Assembly: GCF_018310535.1 (NCBI RefSeq)
Contig: NZ_CP074102.1
Span: 7,130,001 to 7,194,000, forward strand
Direction of reading: 5' to 3'
Source of the DNA: Streptomyces mirabilis
GTDB lineage: Bacteria; Actinomycetota; Actinomycetes; Streptomycetales; Streptomycetaceae
Length of the DNA: 64,000 nt
A program made the position numbers and the translations under genes. This document shows positions 8,556 through 17,858 of this stretch, piece after piece; the first letter of the stretch is position 1, and the number at the start of each line of letters is the position of its first letter. A model generated the notes under the pieces. It worked only from the letters and a program-made list of their open reading frames with translations. It searched no databases and was not told the DNA's origin.

Positions 8556-11372
8556 ATGACAGAGGACCTCTCACCGGCCGAGCGGTATGCGGCAGCACGG
8601 AAGCGCGCTGTCGAGCAGGCCACCGCGCTCGCCTCCTTCCGCGAGATGTACGACTTCGGCCTCGACCCCTACCAGATCGAGGCCTGCCAGGCGCTCGAAG
8701 CGGGCAAGGGTGTGCTCGTGGCCGCGCCCACCGGCTCGGGCAAGACGGTCGTCGGCGAGTTCGCCGTCCACCTCGCCCTCCAGCAGGGCAAGAAGTGCTT
8801 CTACACCACGCCGATCAAGGCGCTCTCGAACCAGAAGTACGCCGATCTGTGCCGCCGCTACGGCGCGGACAAGGTCGGCCTGCTCACCGGCGACAACAGC
8901 GTCAACTCCGATGCCCCGGTGGTCGTCATGACCACCGAGGTGCTGCGCAACATGCTGTACGCGGGCTCCCAGACCCTTCTCGGCCTCGGCTATGTGGTCA
9001 TGGACGAGGTGCACTACCTCTCCGACCGCTTCCGCGGCGCCGTCTGGGAGGAAGTGATCATTCACCTCCCGGAGTCGGTGACCCTGGTGTCACTCTCGGC
9101 GACCGTGTCGAACGCGGAGGAGTTCGGCGACTGGCTGGACACCGTGCGCGGCCACACCGAGGTGATCGTCTCCGAGCACCGGCCCGTCCCGCTGTTCCAG
9201 CACGTGCTGGCCGGGCGCCGGATGTACGACCTCTTCGAGGAGGGCGAAGGCAACAAGAAGGCGGTCAACCCCGACCTCACCCGCCTGGCCCGTATGGAGG
9301 CCAGCCGTCCCTCGTTCCAGGACCGCAGGCGTGGCCGTGCCATGCGGGAGGCCGACCGTGAGCGCGAGCGCCGGCAGCGCTCGCGGATCTGGACACCGGG
9401 CCGCCCCGAGGTCATCGAACGGCTCGACGCCGAGGGCCTGCTGCCCGCGATCACGTTCATCTTCAGCCGCGCCGCCTGCGAGGCCGCCGTCCAGCAGTGC
9501 CTGTACGCGGGCCTCAGGCTGAACGACGAGGAGGCGCGCGCGAAGGTCCGCGAGATCGTCGAGGAGCGCACCGCGTCCATTCCCTCCGAGGATCTGCACG
9601 TCCTGGGCTACTACGAGTGGCTGGAGGGCCTGGAGCGCGGCATCGCGGCCCACCACGCGGGCATGCTGCCCACGTTCAAGGAAGTCGTCGAGGAACTCTT
9701 CGTACGCGGCCTGGTGAAGGCCGTGTTCGCGACCGAGACCCTGGCGCTGGGCATCAACATGCCCGCCCGCTCGGTGGTGTTGGAGAAGCTCGTCAAGTGG
9801 AACGGCGAGCAGCACGCCGACATCACACCCGGCGAGTACACCCAGCTCACCGGTCGTGCCGGGCGCCGCGGCATCGATGTCGAGGGCCACGCCGTCGTGC
9901 TGTGGCAGCGCGGCTTCAGCCCCGACCACCTGGCGGGACTCGCGGGCACCCGCACCTACCCGCTGCGCTCCAGCTTCAAGCCGTCGTACAACATGGCCGT
10001 GAACCTGGTCGAGCAGTTCGGCCGGCACCGCTCGCGCGAGCTGCTGGAGACGTCCTTCGCGCAGTTCCAGGCCGACAAGTCGGTCGTCGGGATCTCCCGG
10101 CAGGTACAGCGCAACGAGGAGGGGCTGGAGGGCTACAAGGAGTCCATGACCTGCCACCTCGGGGACTTCGACGAGTACGCGCGACTGCGCCGCGAACTCA
10201 AGGACCGCGAGACGGAGCTCGCCAAGCAGGGCGCGGCGCAGCGGCGCGCCGAGGCGGCCGTGGCGCTGGAGAAGCTCAAGCCCGGCGACATCATCTATGT
10301 CCCGACCGGCAAGTTCGCGGGCCTGGCGCTGGTCCTCGACCCGGGGCTGCCCGCGGGCCGGTCCAACGGCCACCGCGGCTTCGAGCACCACGACGGACCG
10401 CGCCCGCTGGTCCTCACCGCCGAGCGCCAGGTGAAGCGACTGGCCTCGATGGACTTCCCGGTGCCGGTCGAGGCGCTGGAGCGGATGCGCATCCCGAAGT
10501 CCTTCAACCCGCGCTCCCCGCAGTCCCGTCGCGACCTCGCCTCCGCGCTGCGCACCAAGGCCGGGCACATCGTCCCCGACCGGCTGCGCAAGCGCCGCTC
10601 CGAGGCCGCCGACGACCGTGAGATCGCCCGGCTGCGCACCGCGATCCGCGCCCACCCCTGCCACGGGTGCAACGACCGTGAGGACCACGCCCGTTGGGCC
10701 GAGCGCTATCACCGGCTGCTGCGCGACACCAAGCAGCTGGAGAACCGCATCGAGGGCCGGACGAACACCATCGCCCGCACCTTCGACCGGATCGTCGCCC
10801 TCCTCACCGAGCTGGACTACCTGCGCGGCGACGAGGCCACGGAGCACGGCAGACGGCTCGCCCGGCTGTACGGCGAACTCGACCTGCTGGCCAGCGAATG
10901 CCTGCGCGCCGGGGTCTGGGAAGGCCTCGACCCGGCCGAACTCGCGGCCTGTGTCTCGGCGTTGGTGTACGAGTCGCGGGTCGGCGACGACGCGATGGCG
11001 CCGAAGCTGCCGTCCGGCAAGGCCAAGGCGGCGCTCGGTGAGATGGTCCGCATCTGGGGCCGTCTCGACGCGCTGGAGGAGGACTTCCGGATCACCCAGT
11101 CCGAGGGCGTCGGCCAGCGCGAACCGGACCTCGGCTTCGCCTGGGCCGCCTACGAGTGGGCTTCCGGCAAGGGCCTCGACGAGGTGCTGCGCGAGGCGGA
11201 GATGCCGGCCGGTGACTTCGTCCGCTGGTGCAAGCAGGTCATCGACGTGCTGGGCCAGATCTCGGCCGCCGCGCCGGTCGCCGGTGGTGAGAGGTCGACG
11301 GTCGCGAAGAACGCGCGCAAGGCGGTCGACGGCCTGCTGCGCGGAGTGGTCGCCTACTCGTCGGTGGGCTGA
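8556..11372 (+). CDS. helY: SKI2-like DEAD/DEAH-box helicase HelY
   Basis: This is a large superfamily 2 helicase of about 938 residues, related to Ski2/Mtr4, which probably unwinds structured RNA or nucleic acid duplexes using ATP. Walker A is APTGSGKT with Lys63. The DEVH box lies at 150-153, the SAT motif follows at SLSATVSN, and the C-terminal helicase motif QLTGRAGRRGID is clear. The DSHCT-type C-terminal region (YESR to the end) is present. The ATG at 8556 is preferred to the in-frame start at 8511 because the conserved protein begins MTEDLSPAERYAAARK. The tatA-tatC-helY order matches mycobacteria. A bidirectional terminator follows. Confidence 0.93.
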   Translation: MTEDLSPAERYAAARKRAVEQATALASFREMYDFGLDPYQIEACQALEAGKGVLVAAPTGSGKTVVGEFAVHLALQQGKKCFYTTPIKALSNQKYADLCRRYGADKVGLLTGDNSVNSDAPVVVMTTEVLRNMLYAGSQTLLGLGYVVMDEVHYLSDRFRGAVWEEVIIHLPESVTLVSLSATVSNAEEFGDWLDTVRGHTEVIVSEHRPVPLFQHVLAGRRMYDLFEEGEGNKKAVNPDLTRLARMEASRPSFQDRRRGRAMREADRERERRQRSRIWTPGRPEVIERLDAEGLLPAITFIFSRAACEAAVQQCLYAGLRLNDEEARAKVREIVEERTASIPSEDLHVLGYYEWLEGLERGIAAHHAGMLPTFKEVVEELFVRGLVKAVFATETLALGINMPARSVVLEKLVKWNGEQHADITPGEYTQLTGRAGRRGIDVEGHAVVLWQRGFSPDHLAGLAGTRTYPLRSSFKPSYNMAVNLVEQFGRHRSRELLETSFAQFQADKSVVGISRQVQRNEEGLEGYKESMTCHLGDFDEYARLRRELKDRETELAKQGAAQRRAEAAVALEKLKPGDIIYVPTGKFAGLALVLDPGLPAGRSNGHRGFEHHDGPRPLVLTAERQVKRLASMDFPVPVEALERMRIPKSFNPRSPQSRRDLASALRTKAGHIVPDRLRKRRSEAADDREIARLRTAIRAHPCHGCNDREDHARWAERYHRLLRDTKQLENRIEGRTNTIARTFDRIVALLTELDYLRGDEATEHGRRLARLYGELDLLASECLRAGVWEGLDPAELAACVSALVYESRVGDDAMAPKLPSGKAKAALGEMVRIWGRLDALEEDFRITQSEGVGQREPDLGFAWAAYEWASGKGLDEVLREAEMPAGDFVRWCKQVIDVLGQISAAAPVAGGERSTVAKNARKAVDGLLRGVVAYSSVG

Positions 11373-11407
11373 GTGGGCTGAGCCGAGCCGGTGGCCCGTT
11401 CGCTCGT

Positions 11408-11440
11408 GGTGCGTCGCCTCCCTGCCGGGGGCGGCGCACC
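11408..11440. terminator. Bidirectional terminator
   Basis: An 11-bp stem (GGTGCGTCGCC with GGCGGCGCACC, one G-U pair) with an 11-base loop is followed by TTTG on the + strand. It lies between the convergent helY gene and the minus-strand secreted protein gene, so it could serve both. Confidence 0.7.
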
Positions 11441-11446
11441 TTTGTG

Positions 11447-12373
11447 TCAGCTCCAGCTCGGTGAGGGCTCGTGCGGCCCCTCATGAGGCACGGGGCGGCC
11501 GGTGTGGGCGTCCAGGAGGATACGGTCGCCGATCGGGCGGGTCAGCTTCACCGTCACCCTCGCGCGGATCCTCTCACCGGTGCAGGGACCTTTCCTCGCT
11601 CCGAGGACGGACGCGGACAGCACCACGCCGGTCCTGGTCTCCAGTACGTGCACGGCCGGGCCGGAGTCGCAGGACCCGTGGTCGGCCAGGACCGTGAGGG
11701 TTCGGCCGTCGCCGGCCACCGCGACGAGCCGGTCGAGCGGGGTCGGCGTGCCGGCGGGGACATCCCGGCTCGGCCTGATCGGCGACTCGGGGAGCTTCGA
11801 GGGGCCGACGGCAGCGCGCTTGAGCGGAGTGTCGTAGCCCTCCAGGGTGAACAGCCAGGCCGGAACGGTCGCCGGGCCCCGGCTGGTGGCCAGGGTCATC
11901 TCGCCCGGCTTCGCCCCGGTCACGGTCAGGTGCGGGCCGTCGTTCCCGCCGCGCGCCACCCTCTCGTAGGCCTTGCCCGCCGCCATCAGCGGCAGGGTGA
12001 GGGAGGCTCCGCTCTTCCACCTCACCTCCCCGTCCTTCCGCGGGAGTGCCGGAAGTGCGCCGCGCAGCACGAAGTTCTGCGTGGTGAAGGCCCGCTTGTC
12101 GGCTTCGCCGCGCAGGCCGCCCTCGGGCAACTGGACCGCGTCCGCCATCGGGTAGTAGCCCTTGCGCCACTGCCGAGCGGCCTCGGAACCGTCCCAGGCG
12201 TCGGCGACCTGTCGGGCCCGGCTCTCCGCCCGCGACTCCTGACCGGTGCCGGGGGCCTGCACCCCGCTGCCGGCGGCCCTTTCGCTGCCGTACCCCGTGA
12301 CGGCACCGGCTCCGGCGGTCAGGAAGGCGAGGGTGACGAGCAGATGGGCGATGCGTGTGGTCCTGGACTGCAT
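11447..12373 (-). CDS. Secreted protein of unknown function
   Basis: This is a 308-residue protein that I do not recognise. From the ATG at 12373 it has a basic start (MQSRTTRIAH), a hydrophobic segment (LLVTLAFLTAGAGAV) and then a Gly/Ser-rich linker, so it is probably exported or anchored by the N-terminus. The mature part is soluble and mixed alpha/beta, with two Cys residues in the C-terminal half (GSCDSGP and KGPCTGE) that could form a disulphide. No catalytic motif is evident. An in-frame upstream start at 12436 would add 21 residues and bury the signal peptide, so it was rejected. The gene ends against the helY terminator. Confidence 0.7.
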   Translation of the reverse strand: MQSRTTRIAHLLVTLAFLTAGAGAVTGYGSERAAGSGVQAPGTGQESRAESRARQVADAWDGSEAARQWRKGYYPMADAVQLPEGGLRGEADKRAFTTQNFVLRGALPALPRKDGEVRWKSGASLTLPLMAAGKAYERVARGGNDGPHLTVTGAKPGEMTLATSRGPATVPAWLFTLEGYDTPLKRAAVGPSKLPESPIRPSRDVPAGTPTPLDRLVAVAGDGRTLTVLADHGSCDSGPAVHVLETRTGVVLSASVLGARKGPCTGERIRARVTVKLTRPIGDRILLDAHTGRPVPHEGPHEPSPSWS

Positions 12374-12544
12374 GGGTCCCCCGGGGCCGGCGCTGACGAA
12401 CGGAACGTGGGTGGTGCGGGGCGAAGCTCGTGTCACGCCTGTGACGCCCCGGCCCCGGGGCGCGTTCGGCCCGCGTCCGTTTCCGCGATGCTTTTTTGCC
12501 GCATCGTGACTCGTCGGCCTTCCGGCCCGACCACGGCCGTGAGG

Positions 12545-14206
12545 TCAGGCGCGCGTCCGGAGGTAGCCGCGCCAGCCGCCGCACTCCGTGATGTCCTCGG
12601 CGCCTTCGAGCGCCGCGGGCTCGCACAGGAAGCCGGGCACGTGGGTGCCGTCGGCCAGTTCGACCCGGCCCAGTGCCATCGGCCGGGGCAGGTCGGCGAG
12701 CAGCCGGCCGAGGCCCGCCGCGGGCAGTCGCCACACCTCGGCCTCGATGCCGGCCCCGCCGCTCTCGCCGACGTGGACCAGGCCCGGCTTGGGTGGGGTG
12801 GTGGACAGCGCGTGCAGACGGTAGGCGGGTGCCGTCGTGGTCGTGCGCTCCCACTCCGCGCCCAAGGACAGGAGCTGGGGGTTCAGGGGCTGGCCGGACA
12901 GGTGGGCGCCGACCACCGCGATCCGCAGCTCCGGCTGGAGCAGCGCGGCGATCCGGGCGAGGCGTTCGTCGGTGAACGCCGGGCCGATCAGCATCACGCC
13001 GAAGGGCAGAGCGGCGGGCGTGAGACCGGCCGGAACGGCGACCGCCGCCAGGTCGAAGAGGTTTGTGGAGTTGGTGAAGCGGCCCAGCCGGGCGTTGGCA
13101 CCGAGCGGGTCGGCGGCGACCTCCGCGAGCGTGGGGTGGCCGGGTGCGGTCGGCAGCAACAGGGCGTCCGCGTCGCCGAGTTCGGCGAGGGCCCGGGTGC
13201 GCAGGGCCGCCAGCCGGTCCTGGTCGGCGAAGAGCTGGTGGGCCGGGATGTCCCGGGCGCGGGTGATGATCCCGGCGACGGTCGGGTCGAGACCCTCACC
13301 TCCCTCACTGATCAACTTGTCGACAAAGCTCCCCACCGCCGTGTAGCGCTCGGCGACGAAGGCGCCCTCGTAGAGCATCGCCGCCGCTTCGGTGAACGGG
13401 GTGAGGTCGAGAGTGCGCACCTCGGCCCCGGCCTCGACGAGCAGGCCCACGGCGGCCTCGTACGCCTCCGCCCAGCCCTCGTCGAGTTCGCCGAGCTGCG
13501 TCGTCGGGGGGACGGCGACGCGCCAGGGGCCGGGGGCCCGCTGGGGGAGTGCGGGGAGTTCGCGTCCGGAGGGGGACGCCAGGTACGCGAGGGCCTGCTC
13601 GGCTTCCGGGAGCGTACGGGCGAAGACGGTCACGCAGTCGAGCGAGGCGCACGCCGGGACGACACCGGTGGCCGGAACGAGACCGCGGGTGGGCTTGAGG
13701 CCGACGATGCCGTTGAAGGCGGCGGGGACGCGTCCGGAGCCGGCCGTGTCGGTGCCGAGGGCGAGGTCGACGATGCCGAGGGCCACGGCCACGGCCGATC
13801 CCGAGCTGGAGCCGCCGCTGATCCTGGCCGGGTCCAGGGCGTTCCGTACGGCGCCGTGCGGGGAGCGGGTGCCGACCAGGCCGGTGGCGAACTGGTCGAG
13901 GTTCGTGGTGCCGAGGACGAGTGCGCCGGCTGCGCGGAGGCGGGCGACCGCGGGGGCGTCGACCTCCGGGGTGTACGCGTAGGCCGGGCAGCCTGCGGTG
14001 GTCTTCAGGCCGGCCACGTCGATGTTGCCCTTCGCGGCGAGGAGCTTGCCGGCGAGGGGGAGGTGTTCGCCTGCGGCGAGGCGGGCGTCGATGGCCTGGG
14101 CTTCCTTCTCGACCTGTGCCTGGGGGCGGAGGTCGATCCAGATCTCGGGTCGGTCGACGGTTTCGATGCGGGCGTAGGCCAGGCGGACTCGGGTGACGGC
14201 GGACAT
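12545..14206 (-). CDS. atzF: Allophanate hydrolase
   Basis: This enzyme hydrolyses allophanate to ammonia and CO2, the last step of the ATP-dependent urea/guanidine route. It has 553 residues. The amidase-signature domain (1-about 420) has the Ser-cisSer-Lys triad at Lys59 (AAKGNIDVAG), Ser133 (GGSSSGSA) and Ser157 (GTDTAGSGR). The C-terminal AtzF/DUF4387-like domain (about 440-553) is intact. The start ATG at 14206 has an AAGGAG site. It is the last gene of the minus-strand operon, 136 bases after the carboxylase gene; a repeat element lies in that gap. It is complete and lacks obvious damage. Confidence 0.92.
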   Translation of the reverse strand: MSAVTRVRLAYARIETVDRPEIWIDLRPQAQVEKEAQAIDARLAAGEHLPLAGKLLAAKGNIDVAGLKTTAGCPAYAYTPEVDAPAVARLRAAGALVLGTTNLDQFATGLVGTRSPHGAVRNALDPARISGGSSSGSAVAVALGIVDLALGTDTAGSGRVPAAFNGIVGLKPTRGLVPATGVVPACASLDCVTVFARTLPEAEQALAYLASPSGRELPALPQRAPGPWRVAVPPTTQLGELDEGWAEAYEAAVGLLVEAGAEVRTLDLTPFTEAAAMLYEGAFVAERYTAVGSFVDKLISEGGEGLDPTVAGIITRARDIPAHQLFADQDRLAALRTRALAELGDADALLLPTAPGHPTLAEVAADPLGANARLGRFTNSTNLFDLAAVAVPAGLTPAALPFGVMLIGPAFTDERLARIAALLQPELRIAVVGAHLSGQPLNPQLLSLGAEWERTTTTAPAYRLHALSTTPPKPGLVHVGESGGAGIEAEVWRLPAAGLGRLLADLPRPMALGRVELADGTHVPGFLCEPAALEGAEDITECGGWRGYLRTRA

Positions 14207-14240
14207 GGGTTGCTCCTTGTTCTATGGCTGCCGGCCGGTG

Positions 14241-14333
14241 GGTGGCCTGTGCCCACCCGTTCCGCCCATGGGGGTGCCCCCTGTTCGAGCGGAGCCGAGT
14301 ACTTGAGGGAGGAACGCCTGCCCACAGGCCACC
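14241..14333. repeat. Streptomyces-type intergenic inverted repeat
   Basis: An 11-bp inverted repeat (GGTGGCCTGTG at 14241-14251, CACAGGCCACC at 14323-14333) with further matching GTTCC/GGAAC parts encloses a GGGGGTGCCCCC hairpin and the phrase TTCGAGCGGAGCCGAG. I recognise this phrase as one that recurs in Streptomyces intergenic regions. It lies between the carboxylase and allophanate hydrolase genes and could attenuate or process the transcript. Confidence 0.6.
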
Positions 14334-14342
14334 GGCGTGTTT

Positions 14343-17300
14343 TCAGCTCGCGGGTGCCAGGACCAGCAGTGCTGTGCCCGCTTCCACCTGGGCGCCGGGC
14401 TTGGTGAGGACTTGTTGGACCACTCCGTCCATCGGGGCGGGCACCCTGGACTCCATCTTCATCGCCTCCAACGCCAGCAGGGGCTGGCCGGTCGTCACCC
14501 GGTCGCCCGGCTTGACGTTCAGCTGCCACACGGAGGCCGCGAACTCGGCCTCGATCAGGCGGCCGCCCGCGGGGACGGTCACCTCGGCGGTGGGTGCCGC
14601 GGGTGCCGACGCGGCGTCCGCCCGGTCGAACTCGCCGGCCGCCTCCCAGGCGTCGCGCTCGGCGGAGAACGCGGTGCCCTGCCTGGCCCGGAACTCCGCG
14701 ATGGATGCGGAGTGGTCGGCGAGGAAGGCCTGGTACTCGGCGAGTGAGAAGACGCCCTCCTCGATCCGGGGCACGAAGCGGCCCGAGATGATGTCGGCGC
14801 GCAGGTCGAGGAGTTCGTCGGGCTCGACGGCGTACCACTTGATGCGGTCGAAGAAGCGCAGCAGCCAGGGAGAACCCGGCTCGAACGCACCGCGCTGCTG
14901 CCACCCCGACCACACCTGGGTCGTACGGCCGACGAACTGGTAGCCGCCGGGGCCCTCCATGCCGTAGACGCACAGGTAGGCGCCGCCGATGCCGACCGAG
15001 TTCTCGGCGGTCCAGGTGCGTGCCGGGTTGTACTTGGTGGTCACCAGGCGGTGGCGCGGGTCCAGCGGGGTGGCCACCGGTGCGCCGAGGTAGACGTCGC
15101 CCAGACCCAGGACGAGGTACTCCGCGTCGAACACCGTGCGGTACACGTCGTCCACCGAGTCCAGGCCGTTCACGCGGCGGATGAACTCGATGTTCCACGG
15201 GCACCAGGGCGCGTCGTCGCGGACGCCCGCCATGTAGCGGGCGATCGCCTCGCGGGTCGCCGGGTCGTCCCAGGAGAGGGGGAGGTGCACCGTGCGGGAG
15301 GGCACGACCAGTTGGTCGCTCGGCGGGAGTGTTCGGGCTATCTCCCGCACCGTGGTGAGGAGTTCGTGTTGCGGAAGCCTGCCGGGGTCCGTCTGGATCT
15401 GGAGGGAGCGGATGCCGGGGGTCAGGTCCGTGACGCCGTCGAGCGCGGCCTCGGTCACGGCCTCCATCAGCGCGTGGACCCGCATGCGCAGCGCCAGGTC
15501 CAGTTGCAGCGGTCCGAATTCGACCAGCAGGTTGTCGTCGCCGCTGCGGCGGAACGTCACGTCGCCGTCCCGTGCGAGCACCCCGCCGTCGACGATCGCG
15601 GCCCGCTGGGAGCCGTCGTCGGCCAGCGGTGCGAACCGCACGGTGTCACCGGGCCGGAACTGGCCGAGCTTCCAGCGTTCCGTACTGACGACCGTCGCCG
15701 GGCAGACGAAGCCGCCGAGCGAGGGGCCGTCCGGGCCGAGCAGCACCGGCATGTCGCCGGTGTAGTCGACGGCGCCGACCGAGTACGGCGTGTCGTGGAT
15801 GTTGGACGGGTGCAGGCCCGCCTCGCCGCCGTCCGTGCGCGCCCAGCGGGGCTTCGGGCCGACCAGCCGTACGCCCGTGCGCGCCGAGTTGAAGTGGACC
15901 TTCCAGTCGGCGGCGTAGAAGTCGTGGATGTCGTCCTCGGTGAAGAACTCCGGTGCGGCGTGCGGGCCTTCGAGCGCGCCGACCCGCCAGCTGGAGGAGA
16001 ACCCGGGGCGGTCGCCGACCGGTACCGGCGCCCCGTGATCCGTCGCCGAGCCGCCGTGCAGTACGTCGCCCGTCCTCAGGGTGCGGCCCCCGTGTCCGCC
16101 GAACCGGCCCAGCGTGAACGTGGCGGCGCTGCCGAGGAACGCCGGTACGTCCAGGCCCCCGCCGGCGAAGAGCACGTAGGTGCGCAGGCCGTGTTCGGTG
16201 GGGGAGCCGACCTCCAGCAGGGCCCCCGCCGGTACCGTCACCGGTTCCCACTGCGCGACCGCCGCGCCGTCCACGGTGACCCGCGCCGGTGCGCCCGTGA
16301 CACAGACCGTCGTGGCGTGGGTGAAGCGCAGGGTCGGCCCCTGGAGAGTGCACTCCAGACCGGGTGCCCCCTCGTGGTTGCCGAGAGCGCGGTTGCCGAG
16401 CCGGAAGGAGAGGTCGTCCATCGGGCCGCAGGGGGGCACGCCCACCTGCCAGTAGCCGGTGCGGCCCGGCCAGTCCTGGACCGTGGTGAGGGTCCCGCCG
16501 GAGACGACCTCGATGCGCCGAGTGGGATCGGTGACTCGGGCCAGCGTCGCCGTCGAGTGCGTCGCCCGCCGGAAGGAAGGGTCGGCGAGCGCGGCCCGCA
16601 CCAGCCCCAGGTTCGTCTCGATGCCGTCCACCCGGGTCCTGGCCAGCGCCTCGTCGAGGCGTTGCAGCGCGTGCGCCCGGTCCTGGCCGTACGCGATGAC
16701 CTTCGCGAGCATCGGGTCGTACGACGTGGTCACCTCGGTGCCGGTCTCCACCCAGCCGTCCACGCGGACGCCGCCGGGGAACTCGACCCGCGTGAGCAGG
16801 CCCGCGCTCGGCCGGTGGTCGCGCGAGGGGTCCTCGGCGTACACCCGGGCCTCGACGGCGTGACCGCGCGGTGCCCCCGGATCGCGGACGACGTCCGACT
16901 CCCCGCGCGCGAGCCGCAGCATCCAGGCGACGAGGTCGACGCCGTAGATCTCCTCGGTGACCGGATGCTCCACCTGGAGGCGGGTGTTGACCTCGAGGAA
17001 GTACGCCTCCTCGCGTGCGGCGTCGTAGACGAATTCGACGGTTCCGGCGGAGCGGTATCCGACAGCTGCACACAAGTCTCGTGCACAGGAGGCCAGTTGG
17101 GCGCGCACGGTGGACGGCAGGCCCGGTGCCGGGGCCTCCTCCAGCACCTTCTGGTTGCGCCGCTGGAGCGAGCAGTCCCGGTCGCCGAAGGTGACGACCC
17201 GACCCCGGCCGTCGCCGAAGACCTGCACCTCGACATGGCGGGCGCGTTCCACCAGCCGCTCCAGGAAGACCCCGGCGGAGGAGAAGGAGGCCGCGGCGAC

Positions 17301-17858
17301 GCGCTGTACCCGCTCCCACGCCTCGGTCAGTTCATCGGCGGAGCGACATGCCGACATACCGATGCCACCACCACCGCCGGTGGCCTTCAGCATGACGGGA
17401 TAGCCGATGCGGGCGGCCGCCTCCAAAGCCTCGGTGAGACCGGGGAGAAGTCCCGTGCCCGGCGCCAACGGCACCCCGGCCGCCTCCGCCGCCGCCCGCG
17501 CCGTGTGCTTCGCCCCGAACAGCTCCAGCTGCTCCGGCGTCGGACCCACGAACACGATCCCGGCGTCCTCGCAGCGCCGCGCGAAGGCCGCGTCCTCGGA
17601 CAGGAAGCCGTACCCGGGGTGGATCGCCCCGGCCCCGGTGTCCTTGGCCGCCTTCAGGACGAGGTCGGCGTCGAGATACGACTCCTTCGCGGGCGCGGGC
17701 CCCAGCCGTACCGCCTCGTCGGCGAGCCGGACGTGGGGCGCGGAGCGGTCCGCGTCGGAGTACACGGCGACCGTGCGCAGGCCGAGTTCGCGGGCCGTGC
17801 GGATGATCCGTACCGCGATCTCGCCGCGGTTGGCGACCAGCAGGGTGTCGAAGGTCAT
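14343..17858 (-). CDS. Biotin-dependent carboxylase: guanidine (or urea) carboxylase
   Basis: This is a 1171-residue multidomain enzyme. The layout is a biotin carboxylase domain (1-about 450; FDTLLVANRGEIAVRI start, ATP-grasp LKATGGGGGIGM, LEVNTRLQVEHPVTEE), then a carboxyltransferase region made of allophanate hydrolase subunit 2-like and 1-like halves (about 470-1060), then a biotinyl domain with EAMKM and Lys1134. This is the urea carboxylase architecture. Because two DUF1989 proteins are co-transcribed ahead of it, the natural substrate is probably guanidine, giving carboxyguanidine, rather than urea. This is established for DUF1989-linked homologues and inferred here. The ATG at 17858 overlaps the upstream stop by four bases. 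A longer reading to 18479 is only a shadow of the upstream gene. Confidence 0.9.
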   Translation of the reverse strand: MTFDTLLVANRGEIAVRIIRTARELGLRTVAVYSDADRSAPHVRLADEAVRLGPAPAKESYLDADLVLKAAKDTGAGAIHPGYGFLSEDAAFARRCEDAGIVFVGPTPEQLELFGAKHTARAAAEAAGVPLAPGTGLLPGLTEALEAAARIGYPVMLKATGGGGGIGMSACRSADELTEAWERVQRVAAASFSSAGVFLERLVERARHVEVQVFGDGRGRVVTFGDRDCSLQRRNQKVLEEAPAPGLPSTVRAQLASCARDLCAAVGYRSAGTVEFVYDAAREEAYFLEVNTRLQVEHPVTEEIYGVDLVAWMLRLARGESDVVRDPGAPRGHAVEARVYAEDPSRDHRPSAGLLTRVEFPGGVRVDGWVETGTEVTTSYDPMLAKVIAYGQDRAHALQRLDEALARTRVDGIETNLGLVRAALADPSFRRATHSTATLARVTDPTRRIEVVSGGTLTTVQDWPGRTGYWQVGVPPCGPMDDLSFRLGNRALGNHEGAPGLECTLQGPTLRFTHATTVCVTGAPARVTVDGAAVAQWEPVTVPAGALLEVGSPTEHGLRTYVLFAGGGLDVPAFLGSAATFTLGRFGGHGGRTLRTGDVLHGGSATDHGAPVPVGDRPGFSSSWRVGALEGPHAAPEFFTEDDIHDFYAADWKVHFNSARTGVRLVGPKPRWARTDGGEAGLHPSNIHDTPYSVGAVDYTGDMPVLLGPDGPSLGGFVCPATVVSTERWKLGQFRPGDTVRFAPLADDGSQRAAIVDGGVLARDGDVTFRRSGDDNLLVEFGPLQLDLALRMRVHALMEAVTEAALDGVTDLTPGIRSLQIQTDPGRLPQHELLTTVREIARTLPPSDQLVVPSRTVHLPLSWDDPATREAIARYMAGVRDDAPWCPWNIEFIRRVNGLDSVDDVYRTVFDAEYLVLGLGDVYLGAPVATPLDPRHRLVTTKYNPARTWTAENSVGIGGAYLCVYGMEGPGGYQFVGRTTQVWSGWQQRGAFEPGSPWLLRFFDRIKWYAVEPDELLDLRADIISGRFVPRIEEGVFSLAEYQAFLADHSASIAEFRARQGTAFSAERDAWEAAGEFDRADAASAPAAPTAEVTVPAGGRLIEAEFAASVWQLNVKPGDRVTTGQPLLALEAMKMESRVPAPMDGVVQQVLTKPGAQVEAGTALLVLAPAS

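Noticed and set aside
12486..12506. Hairpin with a T-run as terminator for the secreted protein or allophanate hydrolase genes
   Set aside because: The stem CGATGC/GCATCG has the T tract in the loop, not after it, and it is upstream of the minus-strand secreted protein start, so it is not a clear terminator.
11471..14407. Open frame of 978 codons on the + strand
   Set aside because: It runs antisense to the secreted protein and allophanate hydrolase genes and shows only low-complexity Gly/Ala/Arg sequence. In high-GC DNA such long antisense frames are expected.
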